The position numbers were made by a program, and so were the translations under genes. From NCBI GenBank assembly GCA_902621305.1, contig CACNLM010000006.1, forward strand, positions 1 to 64,000: a stretch of DNA of 64,000 bases, given 5' to 3'. Source of the stretch: an uncultured Alphaproteobacteria bacterium (GTDB taxonomy: Bacteria > Pseudomonadota > Alphaproteobacteria > HIMB59 > GCA-002718135). Positions within the stretch are counted from its first letter, which is position 1, and every line of letters begins with the position of its first letter. Of the stretch, positions 9,901-19,692 are shown piece after piece. Under the pieces are notes generated by a model. It saw only the letters and a list, made by a program, of their open reading frames with translations. It ran no database searches and was not told the origin of the DNA.

Positions 9901-12244
9901 ACAATTAAAAATAATTTTATCAATTTTTTTTGTCTTATCTCTTATTTTTTCCAGTTTCTATATCAAAGATTTTAGAATTGACGCTTCTTCTGATAGTTTA
10001 GTTTCACAAAATGATGATGATTTTAAATATTTCTCTTATTATCAGAATCTATTTCCTACAAAAAGTAGTCTTGTTATAGCCGTCAAAGGAGATAATATAA
10101 TAAATAGAGCATTACTAAATGAAGTAGAAAAAATTAGCCAAAAAATCTCTGATTTACCAGAGGTGTATTCTGTTTTTAATATTAATAAAGCCCCTATTCT
10201 TCTTTTAAATAAAACCAGTCTTTTAGATTTAGCAAATGATAATTATGAAACTATAATAGATACAAATTTAGCAATTAAAAATGTTTTAAATGAGTTTGCA
10301 AAAAGTCCTATCTATAGTGATCAGATTATTAATGAGAATAAAAATATAACTTCTATTGTAATTTTCCTTAATGAAAACAATAAAGCACTTGATCTTAAAA
10401 AAAACAAAAATTTATTCTTATCTCAAGGAAAATATTACAAAATAAAAACAGAAATAGACAAAGAAAGAAATGAATTAATTAAAAAAATAAGAAATATTGT
10501 TAATAATAGCAATAAAGATTTTACATACTATCTAGGTGGAGTAGAAATGATATCAAGTGATGTCATTTCTTATGTAAAAAATGATATTTTAACATTCAGT
10601 ATAATTGTTCTTTTAATTATAATTTTAATTCTTTTCATAATTTTTAAAAGTATCAAATGGGTATTTGCTATTTTATTTACATCAACTAGTGCAGTTTATT
10701 TGTCAATAGGTATAGCTGGTTTTATTAATTTTGAAATTACAGCAGTTTCAGCAAATTTCTTATCCTTAATGTTTGTTTTATCTATTTCTATGAATGTTCA
10801 TATAATAAATAATTATTTACAAAGAGATATAAAAATTATTGAAAATTTTAGAATGATGTTTTGGCCTTGTTTTTATACTTTTCTAACTACAATTGTTGCG
10901 TTTGTATCACTAGTAATATCAGACATTAAACCTGTAATTGATTTTGGAATTATAATGATAATAGCATTATTAATTGTTTTAATTTCATCATTTGTAATCT
11001 TACCTCTAATTATTTCTTTCTTTTCAAAGGAAGAAAAAAGCTATTCTCTAAATTTGAGTTTTTTAAAATCTTTTTATCCTTTTGCTTATAAGAATAGTAA
11101 ATATATTCTTGGATTAAACATTCTAATATTTTTTATATCTCTATATGGAATTATCAATCTGAATGTTGAAAACTCATTTATAAAATATTTTAAAAAAAAT
11201 ACTGAAATCTATAAAGGAATGTATCTTATTGATAATGAATTAGGTGGAACTACACCATTAGACATTATTCTTAAATTCAAAAATGATGATCAAATAATTG
11301 ATTCAACAATAAAAGTTGAAGATGAAGACGATTTAGAAATTGAAGATGATTTTTTCTCAGATGATCTGTTTGAAGAAGAAAATAATATTTGGTTCACAAA
11401 TGAAAAAATTGAAACAATCAAATCTGTTCATCAATATTTAGAAAGCAGAATAGAAATTGGTAAAGTTACTTCAATTTATTCTATAATAGACACTGCAAAT
11501 CAAATAAACAAAAGTGATTTATCAATGTTTGAATTATCAGTATTGTATAATGAAATACCTATTGATTATAAAACTGATTTAATTGATCCTTATCTAAATA
11601 TTGAAAATAATATGATAAAAATTTCTACAAGAGTAAAAGATTCGAAAAATATTAGAAGAAATGATCTTATTAATGATATTAATTCTTTTTTATTGAATGA
11701 ATTTGATAACTTGGAAGAATTCAAAGTTAACGGTTTATTAGTATTATATAATAACATGTTAAAATCTTTATTTAGCTCACAAATAAAATCCTTAGGTTTT
11801 GTAATTTTAGCTATTTTTATAATGTTTGTAATATTATTTAGATCCTTAAAATTAAGTATAATTGGAATCATCCCAAATATTTTTGCTTCAACTTTTATTC
11901 TAGGTTTAATTGGATTGCTCAAAATACCGCTTGATATAATGACAATTACAATTGCAGCAATATCGATTGGTATAGCCGTTGATAATACGATACATTATAT
12001 CTATCGTTACAAGGAAAATCTGAAGTTAGAAAAAAATCATAGTGAAATGATTGAGAAAACACATTTAACAGTAGGTAATGCAGTTTTAATTACATCTATT
12101 GCAATAACTGCAGGTTTCCTTACTCTTTGTCTATCAAATTTTGTTCCTACGGTTTATTTTGGTTTATTTACCAGTTTAGCAATGATATTTGCTATGATAG
12201 GAGTATTAATTACTTTACCATCAATATTAAAATATCAAAAATGA
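9893..12244 (+). CDS. RND superfamily exporter (MMPL/SSD-type)
   Basis: Two repeats of TM bundles with large periplasmic loops; AISIGIAVDNTIHYIYRYKE motif. Start trimmed from the 9869 ORF to ATG 9893 (MNKQLKIILS). Confidence 0.85.
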   Translation: MNKQLKIILSIFFVLSLIFSSFYIKDFRIDASSDSLVSQNDDDFKYFSYYQNLFPTKSSLVIAVKGDNIINRALLNEVEKISQKISDLPEVYSVFNINKAPILLLNKTSLLDLANDNYETIIDTNLAIKNVLNEFAKSPIYSDQIINENKNITSIVIFLNENNKALDLKKNKNLFLSQGKYYKIKTEIDKERNELIKKIRNIVNNSNKDFTYYLGGVEMISSDVISYVKNDILTFSIIVLLIIILILFIIFKSIKWVFAILFTSTSAVYLSIGIAGFINFEITAVSANFLSLMFVLSISMNVHIINNYLQRDIKIIENFRMMFWPCFYTFLTTIVAFVSLVISDIKPVIDFGIIMIIALLIVLISSFVILPLIISFFSKEEKSYSLNLSFLKSFYPFAYKNSKYILGLNILIFFISLYGIINLNVENSFIKYFKKNTEIYKGMYLIDNELGGTTPLDIILKFKNDDQIIDSTIKVEDEDDLEIEDDFFSDDLFEEENNIWFTNEKIETIKSVHQYLESRIEIGKVTSIYSIIDTANQINKSDLSMFELSVLYNEIPIDYKTDLIDPYLNIENNMIKISTRVKDSKNIRRNDLINDINSFLLNEFDNLEEFKVNGLLVLYNNMLKSLFSSQIKSLGFVILAIFIMFVILFRSLKLSIIGIIPNIFASTFILGLIGLLKIPLDIMTITIAAISIGIAVDNTIHYIYRYKENLKLEKNHSEMIEKTHLTVGNAVLITSIAITAGFLTLCLSNFVPTVYFGLFTSLAMIFAMIGVLITLPSILKYQK

Positions 12245-12786
12245 CTATTTTAAACTTTGAATTAATATTTTTCGATTATGTAATATTAATTTTAACTTTA
12301 GTAATTGTTATTTTTAGTTTCTGGAAAGGTTTTATTAATTCTATATTAGGGTTATTAACATGGGTTGGATCTGTATTTGTATCCATATATAGTTATCAAT
12401 ATCTTTCAGATTTTTTAAGTAAACAGCTCTTAAATATTAATTTTTTACAAAGATTTGAACAATTTGTTAGTGTTATAAGCATAATTATTTCAATACCAAT
12501 AATTTTTTTAATTAGTTTATTTATTTTAAAAAGAATAAGAAAATTTTTAAATAGTGATTTAGATAAACAAATTTTAGGAGTAATATTTGATAAATTTTTT
12601 GGAACCTTATATGGTATTTTATTTTCGTATATAATTTATAGTAGTGTATTGTATTTAACTGATAATAATAATGTTGAAATTTTGAAGAATATTCATTTAT
12701 TTTTTGTCGAAAATTCAAATATTCTTAATGTAATTTTTGAATATAATAATAATATTATTGAGAATTATACAAATACAAATGAATAA
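12241..12786 (+). CDS. CvpA family membrane protein
   Basis: MTILNFELIFFDYVILILTLVIVIFSFWKGFINSILGLLTWVGS, typical CvpA N-terminus; ATGA overlap with upstream gene. ORF track start 12127 is too early. Confidence 0.8.
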   Translation: MTILNFELIFFDYVILILTLVIVIFSFWKGFINSILGLLTWVGSVFVSIYSYQYLSDFLSKQLLNINFLQRFEQFVSVISIIISIPIIFLISLFILKRIRKFLNSDLDKQILGVIFDKFFGTLYGILFSYIIYSSVLYLTDNNNVEILKNIHLFFVENSNILNVIFEYNNNIIENYTNTNE

Positions 12787-12789
12787 TAA

Positions 12790-14082
12790 TTAATGATAAG
12801 GGTTCTTAGATTTGGAAAATAAAATTTTTAAATTTCTACTTTTTATTCTAAAGAAATTATAAAAATTATTAAGTAAATATCTTTTATATGAATTTGATAT
12901 TTCTTTAGAAAAGTTTGAAAAAATCTTTATTGTCAAAGGATTTTTAGAAACCTGTGTTCCATATTTAAATTTCACCTCTTTTCCATTTATTCTTGGGTGA
13001 GAATTATTTTCTACAACATGATTTAACCACTTATTAATTTGTGAAGTAGATATATTTTTATTTAATTCTAGAATGTTTTCACGAATTTTATTTTTTAAAA
13101 ATATAATATCTTTTTTATAATGTGTTGAAATTGGAATAATAATTATATTTTTTGATTGAGAAAATTCATAATTTATATCTTTAATTAATTCATTAATGAT
13201 CTTTTTTTTATTTTTTTTGATTAAATCAATTTTATTAATTATTAATAATAAAATATTAGACTTTTTATATATTAAATTAAATATTTTTTTAGACTGAGTA
13301 TCAAAGCCTTGTTCAATATCAATAAGGAAAATATTTAAATTAATTTCATTGATAATCGATAAAGTTTTTTTAGTGACATAAAAATCAAGACTATTTTTAT
13401 CAATTTTATTTTTTTTTATTAAACCTGCAGTATCTCTAATTGAATATGTATTACCTTTAAATATATATGAAGAAGAAACAATATCAGTTGTAGTTTTTGG
13501 TTGATTACTAACAATCGACCTCTCATATCCTACTAATTTGTTTAAAAGAGTACTTTTACCAACATTTGTTTTACCAAATAACCCTAAAGAAAAATCATAA
13601 TTTTTAGACTTATTTTCTTTAGCTTCATATTTTGATAAAAAATCTAAAAAACCATCAATACCTATATTATGTGAACATGAGATAAAAAAAACATTCTTGA
13701 TACCAAGGTTGTCAATATTTTTATCTTGTTTGAAATTATCATCTTTATTAATAATAACTAATATTTCCTTATTAAATTTTCTTAATTCATTGATCAATTC
13801 TTTATCTGTGAAGTAATTCTCAGCTTTATAATCAATAACATATACAAAAATATCTATTTTCTTTATTATGTTACTCACACTCTTTGTTACTAGATTTTTT
13901 TTATTAATGATTCCCGGTGTATCATATACATCAATATTACTATTTGATTTTAGAAGTGCAACATGCCAATCTCTTGTTGTACCAATAGTGTCATGAATTA
14001 TATTATTATTATTTTTATTTGTAATTAAATTATAAAGTGATGTTTTGCCTACATTTGGCATACCTAAAATTAATATATTCAT
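12790..14082 (-). CDS. der: ribosome biogenesis GTPase Der (EngA)
   Basis: Two GTPase domains: GMPNVGKTSLYN...DTPG and GKTNVGKSTLLN...DTAGL...NKID. Confidence 0.94.
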   Translation of the reverse strand: MNILILGMPNVGKTSLYNLITNKNNNNIIHDTIGTTRDWHVALLKSNSNIDVYDTPGIINKKNLVTKSVSNIIKKIDIFVYVIDYKAENYFTDKELINELRKFNKEILVIINKDDNFKQDKNIDNLGIKNVFFISCSHNIGIDGFLDFLSKYEAKENKSKNYDFSLGLFGKTNVGKSTLLNKLVGYERSIVSNQPKTTTDIVSSSYIFKGNTYSIRDTAGLIKKNKIDKNSLDFYVTKKTLSIINEINLNIFLIDIEQGFDTQSKKIFNLIYKKSNILLLIINKIDLIKKNKKKIINELIKDINYEFSQSKNIIIIPISTHYKKDIIFLKNKIRENILELNKNISTSQINKWLNHVVENNSHPRINGKEVKFKYGTQVSKNPLTIKIFSNFSKEISNSYKRYLLNNFYNFFRIKSRNLKILFSKSKNPYH

Positions 14083-14083
14083 T

Positions 14084-15328
14084 TTAATAAATGTAAGTAA
14101 TGCCTTTTTCAGTACTTATGAAAATTTTGTTTTGATAATTATAAACTTTATTGATATTTTTAATTTTAAGATTTATGATTTCTTCAATATCAAGATTTTG
14201 ATCAAAAATAATTATCTTACCATTATCAGTAAATAAATGCATTTTTTTATTAATGATCAATATATTTATTATTTTTGATTTTTTATTTAATATTCTATTA
14301 ATATTAATTCTTGAAAATAATTTACCATTTTTAATATTATAAAAATCAATAAAATTTTCATTTTTTGAAATTACTGAATTATTAAATAAAACAGCTGAAT
14401 GCGAATTATTTATGATAGAATTAATTATTACAAACTCGTTCTTATTAATATCATAAGTATGAAAAATATTTCCATTATCAAAATAGACAAGTAAATTTTT
14501 GTAAACATGTATTTGATCATTTAAATTATTTAGCGATGTATTAAGTTCGATCTTGTTAAAATTTAATATATGTTCCTCAAATAAAAATGTATCTAATGCA
14601 TAAAATTCACTATTAGGAAGTATAAAGAAAACTATATTAAAGTAATTTTCTATCTTACCTCCTGATGACTGTATTATGTTAGTTGATTTAATGGTTTTTT
14701 CAAAAATAGTATCTCCGTTTGAATTTGATAAATAAATTATTTTTTCTGGATATAGTATTAATAGATAATCTTGATATATTTTGATAGGAGTGTTTAGTAA
14801 ATCTTGATTATTAAATATCCAAATAATTTGTCCTAATTTATTAATTCTAAGCACTTCACCTGATTGATAAGCAATGATAAAATCATTTTTGTACAGAGAA
14901 AAAGATATGGGTACTTTTTTTTCTTGATCTAAATCTATTTTAATTCTTTCAAGAAGCTTTCCATTATTGATAGCAAATTTCAAAAGCTCGCCTTTTGAAT
15001 TTAATGAATAAATACTATCATCAAGATAAATTACATTTATTGGTTTATTATTGTTGTATTTTGAATGGAAAGAATTAATTTTTAATTTAATTAAATCTTT
15101 TTCGAAAAAATTGTAAGAAGATGATTTATATGTATAACTATCAAATATATTATTTTCAAATTCTTCATAAATACTAAAATCTAAAGAATCTTCTGTTTCT
15201 AATTGAATCTCATAATTATTAAAATCCAAATCATCAATATTTTTAAATGATGAAATCCTATCCTGACATGAAATTATAAATATTAAAGATAAATATAGCG
15301 ATATTTTACTTATAAAGCTGAAACTCAT
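14084..15328 (-). CDS. bamB: BamB-like PQQ beta-propeller lipoprotein
   Basis: Lipobox LSLIFIISC; repeated propeller blades; position upstream of der. Confidence 0.7.
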   Translation of the reverse strand: MSFSFISKISLYLSLIFIISCQDRISSFKNIDDLDFNNYEIQLETEDSLDFSIYEEFENNIFDSYTYKSSSYNFFEKDLIKLKINSFHSKYNNNKPINVIYLDDSIYSLNSKGELLKFAINNGKLLERIKIDLDQEKKVPISFSLYKNDFIIAYQSGEVLRINKLGQIIWIFNNQDLLNTPIKIYQDYLLILYPEKIIYLSNSNGDTIFEKTIKSTNIIQSSGGKIENYFNIVFFILPNSEFYALDTFLFEEHILNFNKIELNTSLNNLNDQIHVYKNLLVYFDNGNIFHTYDINKNEFVIINSIINNSHSAVLFNNSVISKNENFIDFYNIKNGKLFSRININRILNKKSKIINILIINKKMHLFTDNGKIIIFDQNLDIEEIINLKIKNINKVYNYQNKIFISTEKGITYIY

Positions 15329-15971
15329 GAATCTTTTTCACTCTTTCTTTTATAGAGGTAGAAACTAAATTGGATTTAAATATTTCATTATATTTATCCA
15401 AAGCTTTTGAACTATTAGTATAATCAGATTTGTTAAGATCAATTTCTAAAACAATTAATAAATATTCTAATTCTTTTTTTATTGAAAAATAACCATCTAA
15501 TTCGTCACTAATATTAATTATATACCTTAAGATATCATTTAAATAATTATTAGTATTCTCTTCATAAGATGCATTAATCATTGTGTATGAGGCATTTGCA
15601 GCGATAGCCGATTTATACAGATCATCTAAATTTGATGAAGCAAGTAATTTTTTATACAGTTCGTTTGAATAACTGAAGTTTTTGTTTTCATTATTTTTTT
15701 GAATTAATTTTAATGTTGATAAAATGGAGAAAATATTATCATCATCAATTAAATTTTCTAAACTATTTATGTCATCTTGATTTTCTTTGATAATATCAAA
15801 AAAACTTATACTAGAATTTTTAATATCTCGAATTTTAAAATAATCGTATATTTGGTATCCGATAAATAGAATTAGTAAAATTACAAATGAAAATATTATT
15901 TGTACATAGTTTGTAAAAATATAATTTTGTACTTTTTTTAATAAACTATTATTTTTATTCTCCTCACTCAT
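15306..15971 (-). CDS. YfgM-like / TPR-like membrane-anchored protein
   Basis: N-terminal single TM (YVQIIFSFVILLILFIGYQIYDYF), helical C-terminal region; yfgM-bamB-der gene order. Confidence 0.6.
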   Translation of the reverse strand: MSEENKNNSLLKKVQNYIFTNYVQIIFSFVILLILFIGYQIYDYFKIRDIKNSSISFFDIIKENQDDINSLENLIDDDNIFSILSTLKLIQKNNENKNFSYSNELYKKLLASSNLDDLYKSAIAANASYTMINASYEENTNNYLNDILRYIINISDELDGYFSIKKELEYLLIVLEIDLNKSDYTNSSKALDKYNEIFKSNLVSTSIKERVKKIHEFQLYK

Positions 15972-15972
15972 A

Positions 15973-16524
15973 CTATTTCCACTTTATTGAACAGCCAATA
16001 CTATTCATCTGATTAACTGGGCCTACTCCCTCATTTTTGATTTTAATCATTGCATTAAAAAGATCTCTTTCAATATTTGAATTTTGATTTGTATTCATAA
16101 CACCAGAGTCTATTCTACCTCTGTATTTTAATTTTAGATCTTTATCAAAACCGAAAAAATCTGGAGTACAAACAGCATTGTATTTTTTTGCTACTTCCTG
16201 CGTTTCATCATAAAGATATGGAAAATTAAATTTATATTTATTAGAGAAAATTTTCATATTATCAAATGAATCATCTGGATAGTTAACCACATCATTTGAC
16301 ATAATAGCAATTGTATTGATTGAGTGCTCTAATAACTCATCAGCATCTTTTTTTAGTCTATTAGCAACAGTTTTAACATATGGACAATGATTACATATAA
16401 AAACTATTACAGTACCATTTAATCCTTTTGCATTATCTAAAGAAACCATCTTATCATCAATATTTTTAAGATTAAATGATGGCGCTAATACATTTAAATT
16501 GTCGTTTGGAGCATTTACAGGCAT
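15973..16524 (-). CDS. thioredoxin-like / redoxin (AhpC/TSA) family protein
   Basis: GTVIVFICNHCPYVKTVANRL motif, DFFGFDKDLKLKYRGRIDSG. Confidence 0.85.
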   Translation of the reverse strand: MPVNAPNDNLNVLAPSFNLKNIDDKMVSLDNAKGLNGTVIVFICNHCPYVKTVANRLKKDADELLEHSINTIAIMSNDVVNYPDDSFDNMKIFSNKYKFNFPYLYDETQEVAKKYNAVCTPDFFGFDKDLKLKYRGRIDSGVMNTNQNSNIERDLFNAMIKIKNEGVGPVNQMNSIGCSIKWK

Positions 16525-16548
16525 AAATTTTTGTTATATTCTTAATTT

Positions 16549-16878
16549 ATGGGCTTAGTAACATCTAGTGCTTCAACTAACAATCACAATCTCTACTTTT
16601 CCAAAGATGAGCTAGCTAAAATCTTAAATCTATATTCTAAAGGAGTCTCTAGTGGAGAATGGAAAGATTATGCTATTGATTTTAATAAAAATAATGCATT
16701 TTTTTATATATTTAAACATAGTCTAGCAGCTCCAGAATGCATTCTAAATAAATCACTAGAAAGAAAAAAAAGGAAAATTTTTTATAATTTAAAATCAAAA
16801 AATCAAAACAAGAAATTTGAAAGTTTAGACGCACTGATATCATCTTTAAATCGAAACATTTTAAAGTTAGTAAATTAA
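16549..16878 (+). CDS. DUF2794 family protein
   Basis: LYFSKDELAKILNLYSKGVSSGEWKDYAIDF pattern typical of alphaproteobacterial DUF2794. Confidence 0.75.
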   Translation: MGLVTSSASTNNHNLYFSKDELAKILNLYSKGVSSGEWKDYAIDFNKNNAFFYIFKHSLAAPECILNKSLERKKRKIFYNLKSKNQNKKFESLDALISSLNRNILKLVN

Positions 16879-16932
16879 ATATTAATGATTTTATTTAACA
16901 TTTTGTATTATTAAACTTTATCTTTCTACACT

Positions 16933-17691
16933 TTATTTTCTAATGGCCCAACCAGCAAAAATATTTTCAAGATAAACTACAATATAATATAAAAATATTC
17001 CCATAACAGCCAATGTGATCAAGACTGCAAACATTAACGGATAATCTGCACTAATTTTTCCACTATCAAACAAATGTCCTAATCCTTTTCCATGAGGTTC
17101 AATAATCTCCATCAAATTAGTTCCAATAAAAGCGAGTGTTGTTGATACTTTTAATGCTCCAAAAAATTCTGGTAATGTTTTTGGTAAAGCAATTTTATAA
17201 AAAATCTCAAATTTATTCGCACCTAAAGATAAAAGTATGTCTTCATATTCTCTTTCCAAAGTTGACAATCCAATCGAAATTGAGACACAGATGGGGAAAA
17301 ATGAAATAAGAATTACAATTATAATTGTATTCATATTGTGCATACCAACAAATATTAATGCAATTACTGGAACAACTGTTGCTTTAGGGATAGCATTAAA
17401 ACCAACAAGAATAGGATATAAGCCTATTCTAATAGTTTTTGAAAACCCCATCAAAATACCCAAACTTAATCCTACCAAAACAGACAATATTAATCCTACC
17501 ACAGTTCTCCAAAAAGTTTCCCAACCGTAGATTAAAAAGAGATGTTTAAATTTCCAAAATGCTGGCCATAAATCTGAAGGAGAAGCCATTTTATAATTTG
17601 GCCAATTATTATACCAAACTAAAAATTCCCATAACAAACAAAAAATTATAAGGCTAAATAAAGGTATAATAAAATTATTGATTCTAATCAT
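16933..17691 (-). CDS. ABC transporter permease (SsuC/TauC/ThiX-type)
   Basis: Six-TM BPD-type permease; SLGANKFEIFYKIALPKTLPEFFGALKVS EAA loop. Confidence 0.9.
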   Translation of the reverse strand: MIRINNFIIPLFSLIIFCLLWEFLVWYNNWPNYKMASPSDLWPAFWKFKHLFLIYGWETFWRTVVGLILSVLVGLSLGILMGFSKTIRIGLYPILVGFNAIPKATVVPVIALIFVGMHNMNTIIIVILISFFPICVSISIGLSTLEREYEDILLSLGANKFEIFYKIALPKTLPEFFGALKVSTTLAFIGTNLMEIIEPHGKGLGHLFDSGKISADYPLMFAVLITLAVMGIFLYYIVVYLENIFAGWAIRK

Positions 17692-18457
17692 TTTTATTCT
17701 GTGCTATTTCGATTTGATTTCTAAGTGTTGCAAGTAATTGTGATACTTCTGATGAGTATAAATCAGAGATTTTTTTTTCTTCATTAAAATTAGTTTTAAC
17801 GTCGTATTGTAATGAAGCTGGTCTTCCGGATAAAACAATTACTTGATCAGCTAAATAAACAGCTTCTCTTAAATCATGAGTTATTAAAATACATGTGAAG
17901 TCTCTTTCTTTTTTTAATTTGTGCATAACATCCCATAAATCTTCTTTTGTAAATGCATCTAGAGCTGCAAAAGGCTCATCTAAAATTAAGACCTCTGGAC
18001 TATGAACTAAAGATCTACAAAGTGAAACTCTTTGTTTCATCCCACCAGATAATTCAGATGGTAAATTATTTTCAAATTCTTCTAATCCCACTAACTTAAG
18101 CAGATCTAATGCATTCGATATCTTTTGATTATAAGTCATATTTTTTGATACTATCTCAAGTGGAAGAATTATATTTTTAATTACATTTCTCCATTCTAAC
18201 AAAACTGGATTTTGAAAAGCCATTCCTACAGTAGAAAGTGGGGATGTAATTTTTTTATTTGAAATAAAAATACTACCTTGAGTTGGTTTAATTAATCCAC
18301 TGACTAATCTAGTTATTGTAGATTTTCCACAACCTGAAGGTCCAACTATAGCAGTAAAACCTTTTCTTTTAATTGATAGGGAAAGATCCTTTAAAACAGG
18401 AAGCATACCTTGTTTAGTTTCATATTGATGAGAAACCTTTTCAATATTGATATGCAT
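17684..18457 (-). CDS. ABC transporter ATP-binding protein (nitrate/sulfonate/THI5-type)
   Basis: GPSGCGKSTITRLVSG, LSGGMKQRVSLCRSLVHSPEVLILDEPFAALD. Confidence 0.93.
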   Translation of the reverse strand: MHINIEKVSHQYETKQGMLPVLKDLSLSIKRKGFTAIVGPSGCGKSTITRLVSGLIKPTQGSIFISNKKITSPLSTVGMAFQNPVLLEWRNVIKNIILPLEIVSKNMTYNQKISNALDLLKLVGLEEFENNLPSELSGGMKQRVSLCRSLVHSPEVLILDEPFAALDAFTKEDLWDVMHKLKKERDFTCILITHDLREAVYLADQVIVLSGRPASLQYDVKTNFNEEKKISDLYSSEVSQLLATLRNQIEIAQNKND

Positions 18458-18472
18458 AAGTTATGATTAGTA

Positions 18473-18499
18473 TATGGGGTAGAAATAGTCTACCCCATA
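18473..18499 (-). repeat. perfect inverted repeat (11-bp arms, 5-nt loop) between the SBP gene and the ATPase gene
   Basis: TATGGGGTAGA-AATAG-TCTACCCCATA; on the minus transcript not followed by a U-tract. Confidence 0.85.
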
Positions 18500-18507
18500 A
18501 AAAAATA

Positions 18508-19485
18508 TTAAGGTAAATATTTATCGGTAAAAAATGATGAAATCTCTGGATCAGATGAGAATTCGTATGTTTCTGCTAACTGTCCTAAAGCTTTTTCCAT
18601 TCTTGCAATGTCAATATTACCCATACCGTTTTCTTTTACATAATCAGTATTAACATTTCCTTCTATTGCTAGTATCAATCTTCTTGTCTCTAAAGCTAAA
18701 TCAGCAGCTGGATTTCTTTCAACCATACTCTTCACCGCGTCTTCAGGATTTTTCATAGCATCAGCCCATCCTTTAGATACAGCTTTTAAAAAACCTTTAA
18801 TTATTTCAGGATTTGCATCTGCATAATCAGTGTTAACTATTATGGCATTACCATATAATTCTAATCCATAGTTTGCCATCAACATAATTGATATATCATC
18901 CTCAGGAACACCAAGACGAACTAAATTTAAAAACATTGAAAATGAAAACCCTGTTATAGCATCAACGTTTTTTTCAGCTAACATCGGTTCTCTTGTTGGG
19001 AAACCTACTGGCTCCACTGTTATATTATCAACATTAATATTATTTGCAGAAGCAAAAGGTGGGAATTGGGCCCATGCACCATCAGGTGGTGGCGCACCAA
19101 GAATTTTTCCCTCTAAATCAGATGGAGTTGTAACACCAAGACTTTTTCTTCCAGCAATTGCAAATGGAGGTTTATCATAAACCATCATAACTGCCATAAC
19201 TGGTGCTCCAGGATTTTGATCTAAAAATTTGATTAAGCTGTTTATATCTGCAAAACCTATAGGAAAAGCTCCTGTAGCAACCTTTGGAATAGCATCTAAG
19301 GATCCTTTACCTGCAGATATTTCTACTTCTAAATGTTCTTCACCAAAATAACCTTTATCTATTGCATAGAAGTAAGGTGCACTTGGTCCTTCAAATTTCC
19401 AATCTAAAGCAAAAGATATTTTAGTATCAGCGAAACTACTAAAGGATAAGAATATTGAAGTAATAAATATTAAAAATATTTTCAT
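18508..19485 (-). CDS. ABC transporter substrate-binding protein (NMT1/THI5-like)
   Basis: Signal peptide MKIFLIFITSIFLSFSSFA; KISFALDWKFEGPSAPYFYAIDKGYFGEEHLEVEISAG. Confidence 0.88.
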   Translation of the reverse strand: MKIFLIFITSIFLSFSSFADTKISFALDWKFEGPSAPYFYAIDKGYFGEEHLEVEISAGKGSLDAIPKVATGAFPIGFADINSLIKFLDQNPGAPVMAVMMVYDKPPFAIAGRKSLGVTTPSDLEGKILGAPPPDGAWAQFPPFASANNINVDNITVEPVGFPTREPMLAEKNVDAITGFSFSMFLNLVRLGVPEDDISIMLMANYGLELYGNAIIVNTDYADANPEIIKGFLKAVSKGWADAMKNPEDAVKSMVERNPAADLALETRRLILAIEGNVNTDYVKENGMGNIDIARMEKALGQLAETYEFSSDPEISSFFTDKYLP

Positions 19486-19692
19486 TTGATTTTACCTCCT
19501 AATTAAGTCGTAGGTTAGATTAAATGACCATTTTTAAATAATACGATAATAGCATCTTAATAATACTTATAATGCATATCTAATTTTTTTGTCAGTTTCT
19601 GGATTTTATAATGACAAAAGAAGAGCAATCAAAAATTTTATTTAAGAAAAATCATTAAAATCTCTAAAAACAAAGCATAATAAATCTTAAAA

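Noticed and set aside
11590-11922. 110-aa minus ORF inside the MMPL exporter
   Set aside because: Antisense shadow ORF within a well-supported membrane protein CDS.
12521-12718. 65-aa minus ORF inside CvpA
   Set aside because: Low-complexity antisense ORF.
19486-19692. About 200-bp intergenic region upstream of the THI5-type SBP, checked for a TPP riboswitch
   Set aside because: No CUGAGA/ACCUGA core or long-range stems seen; only AT-rich promoter-like sequence.
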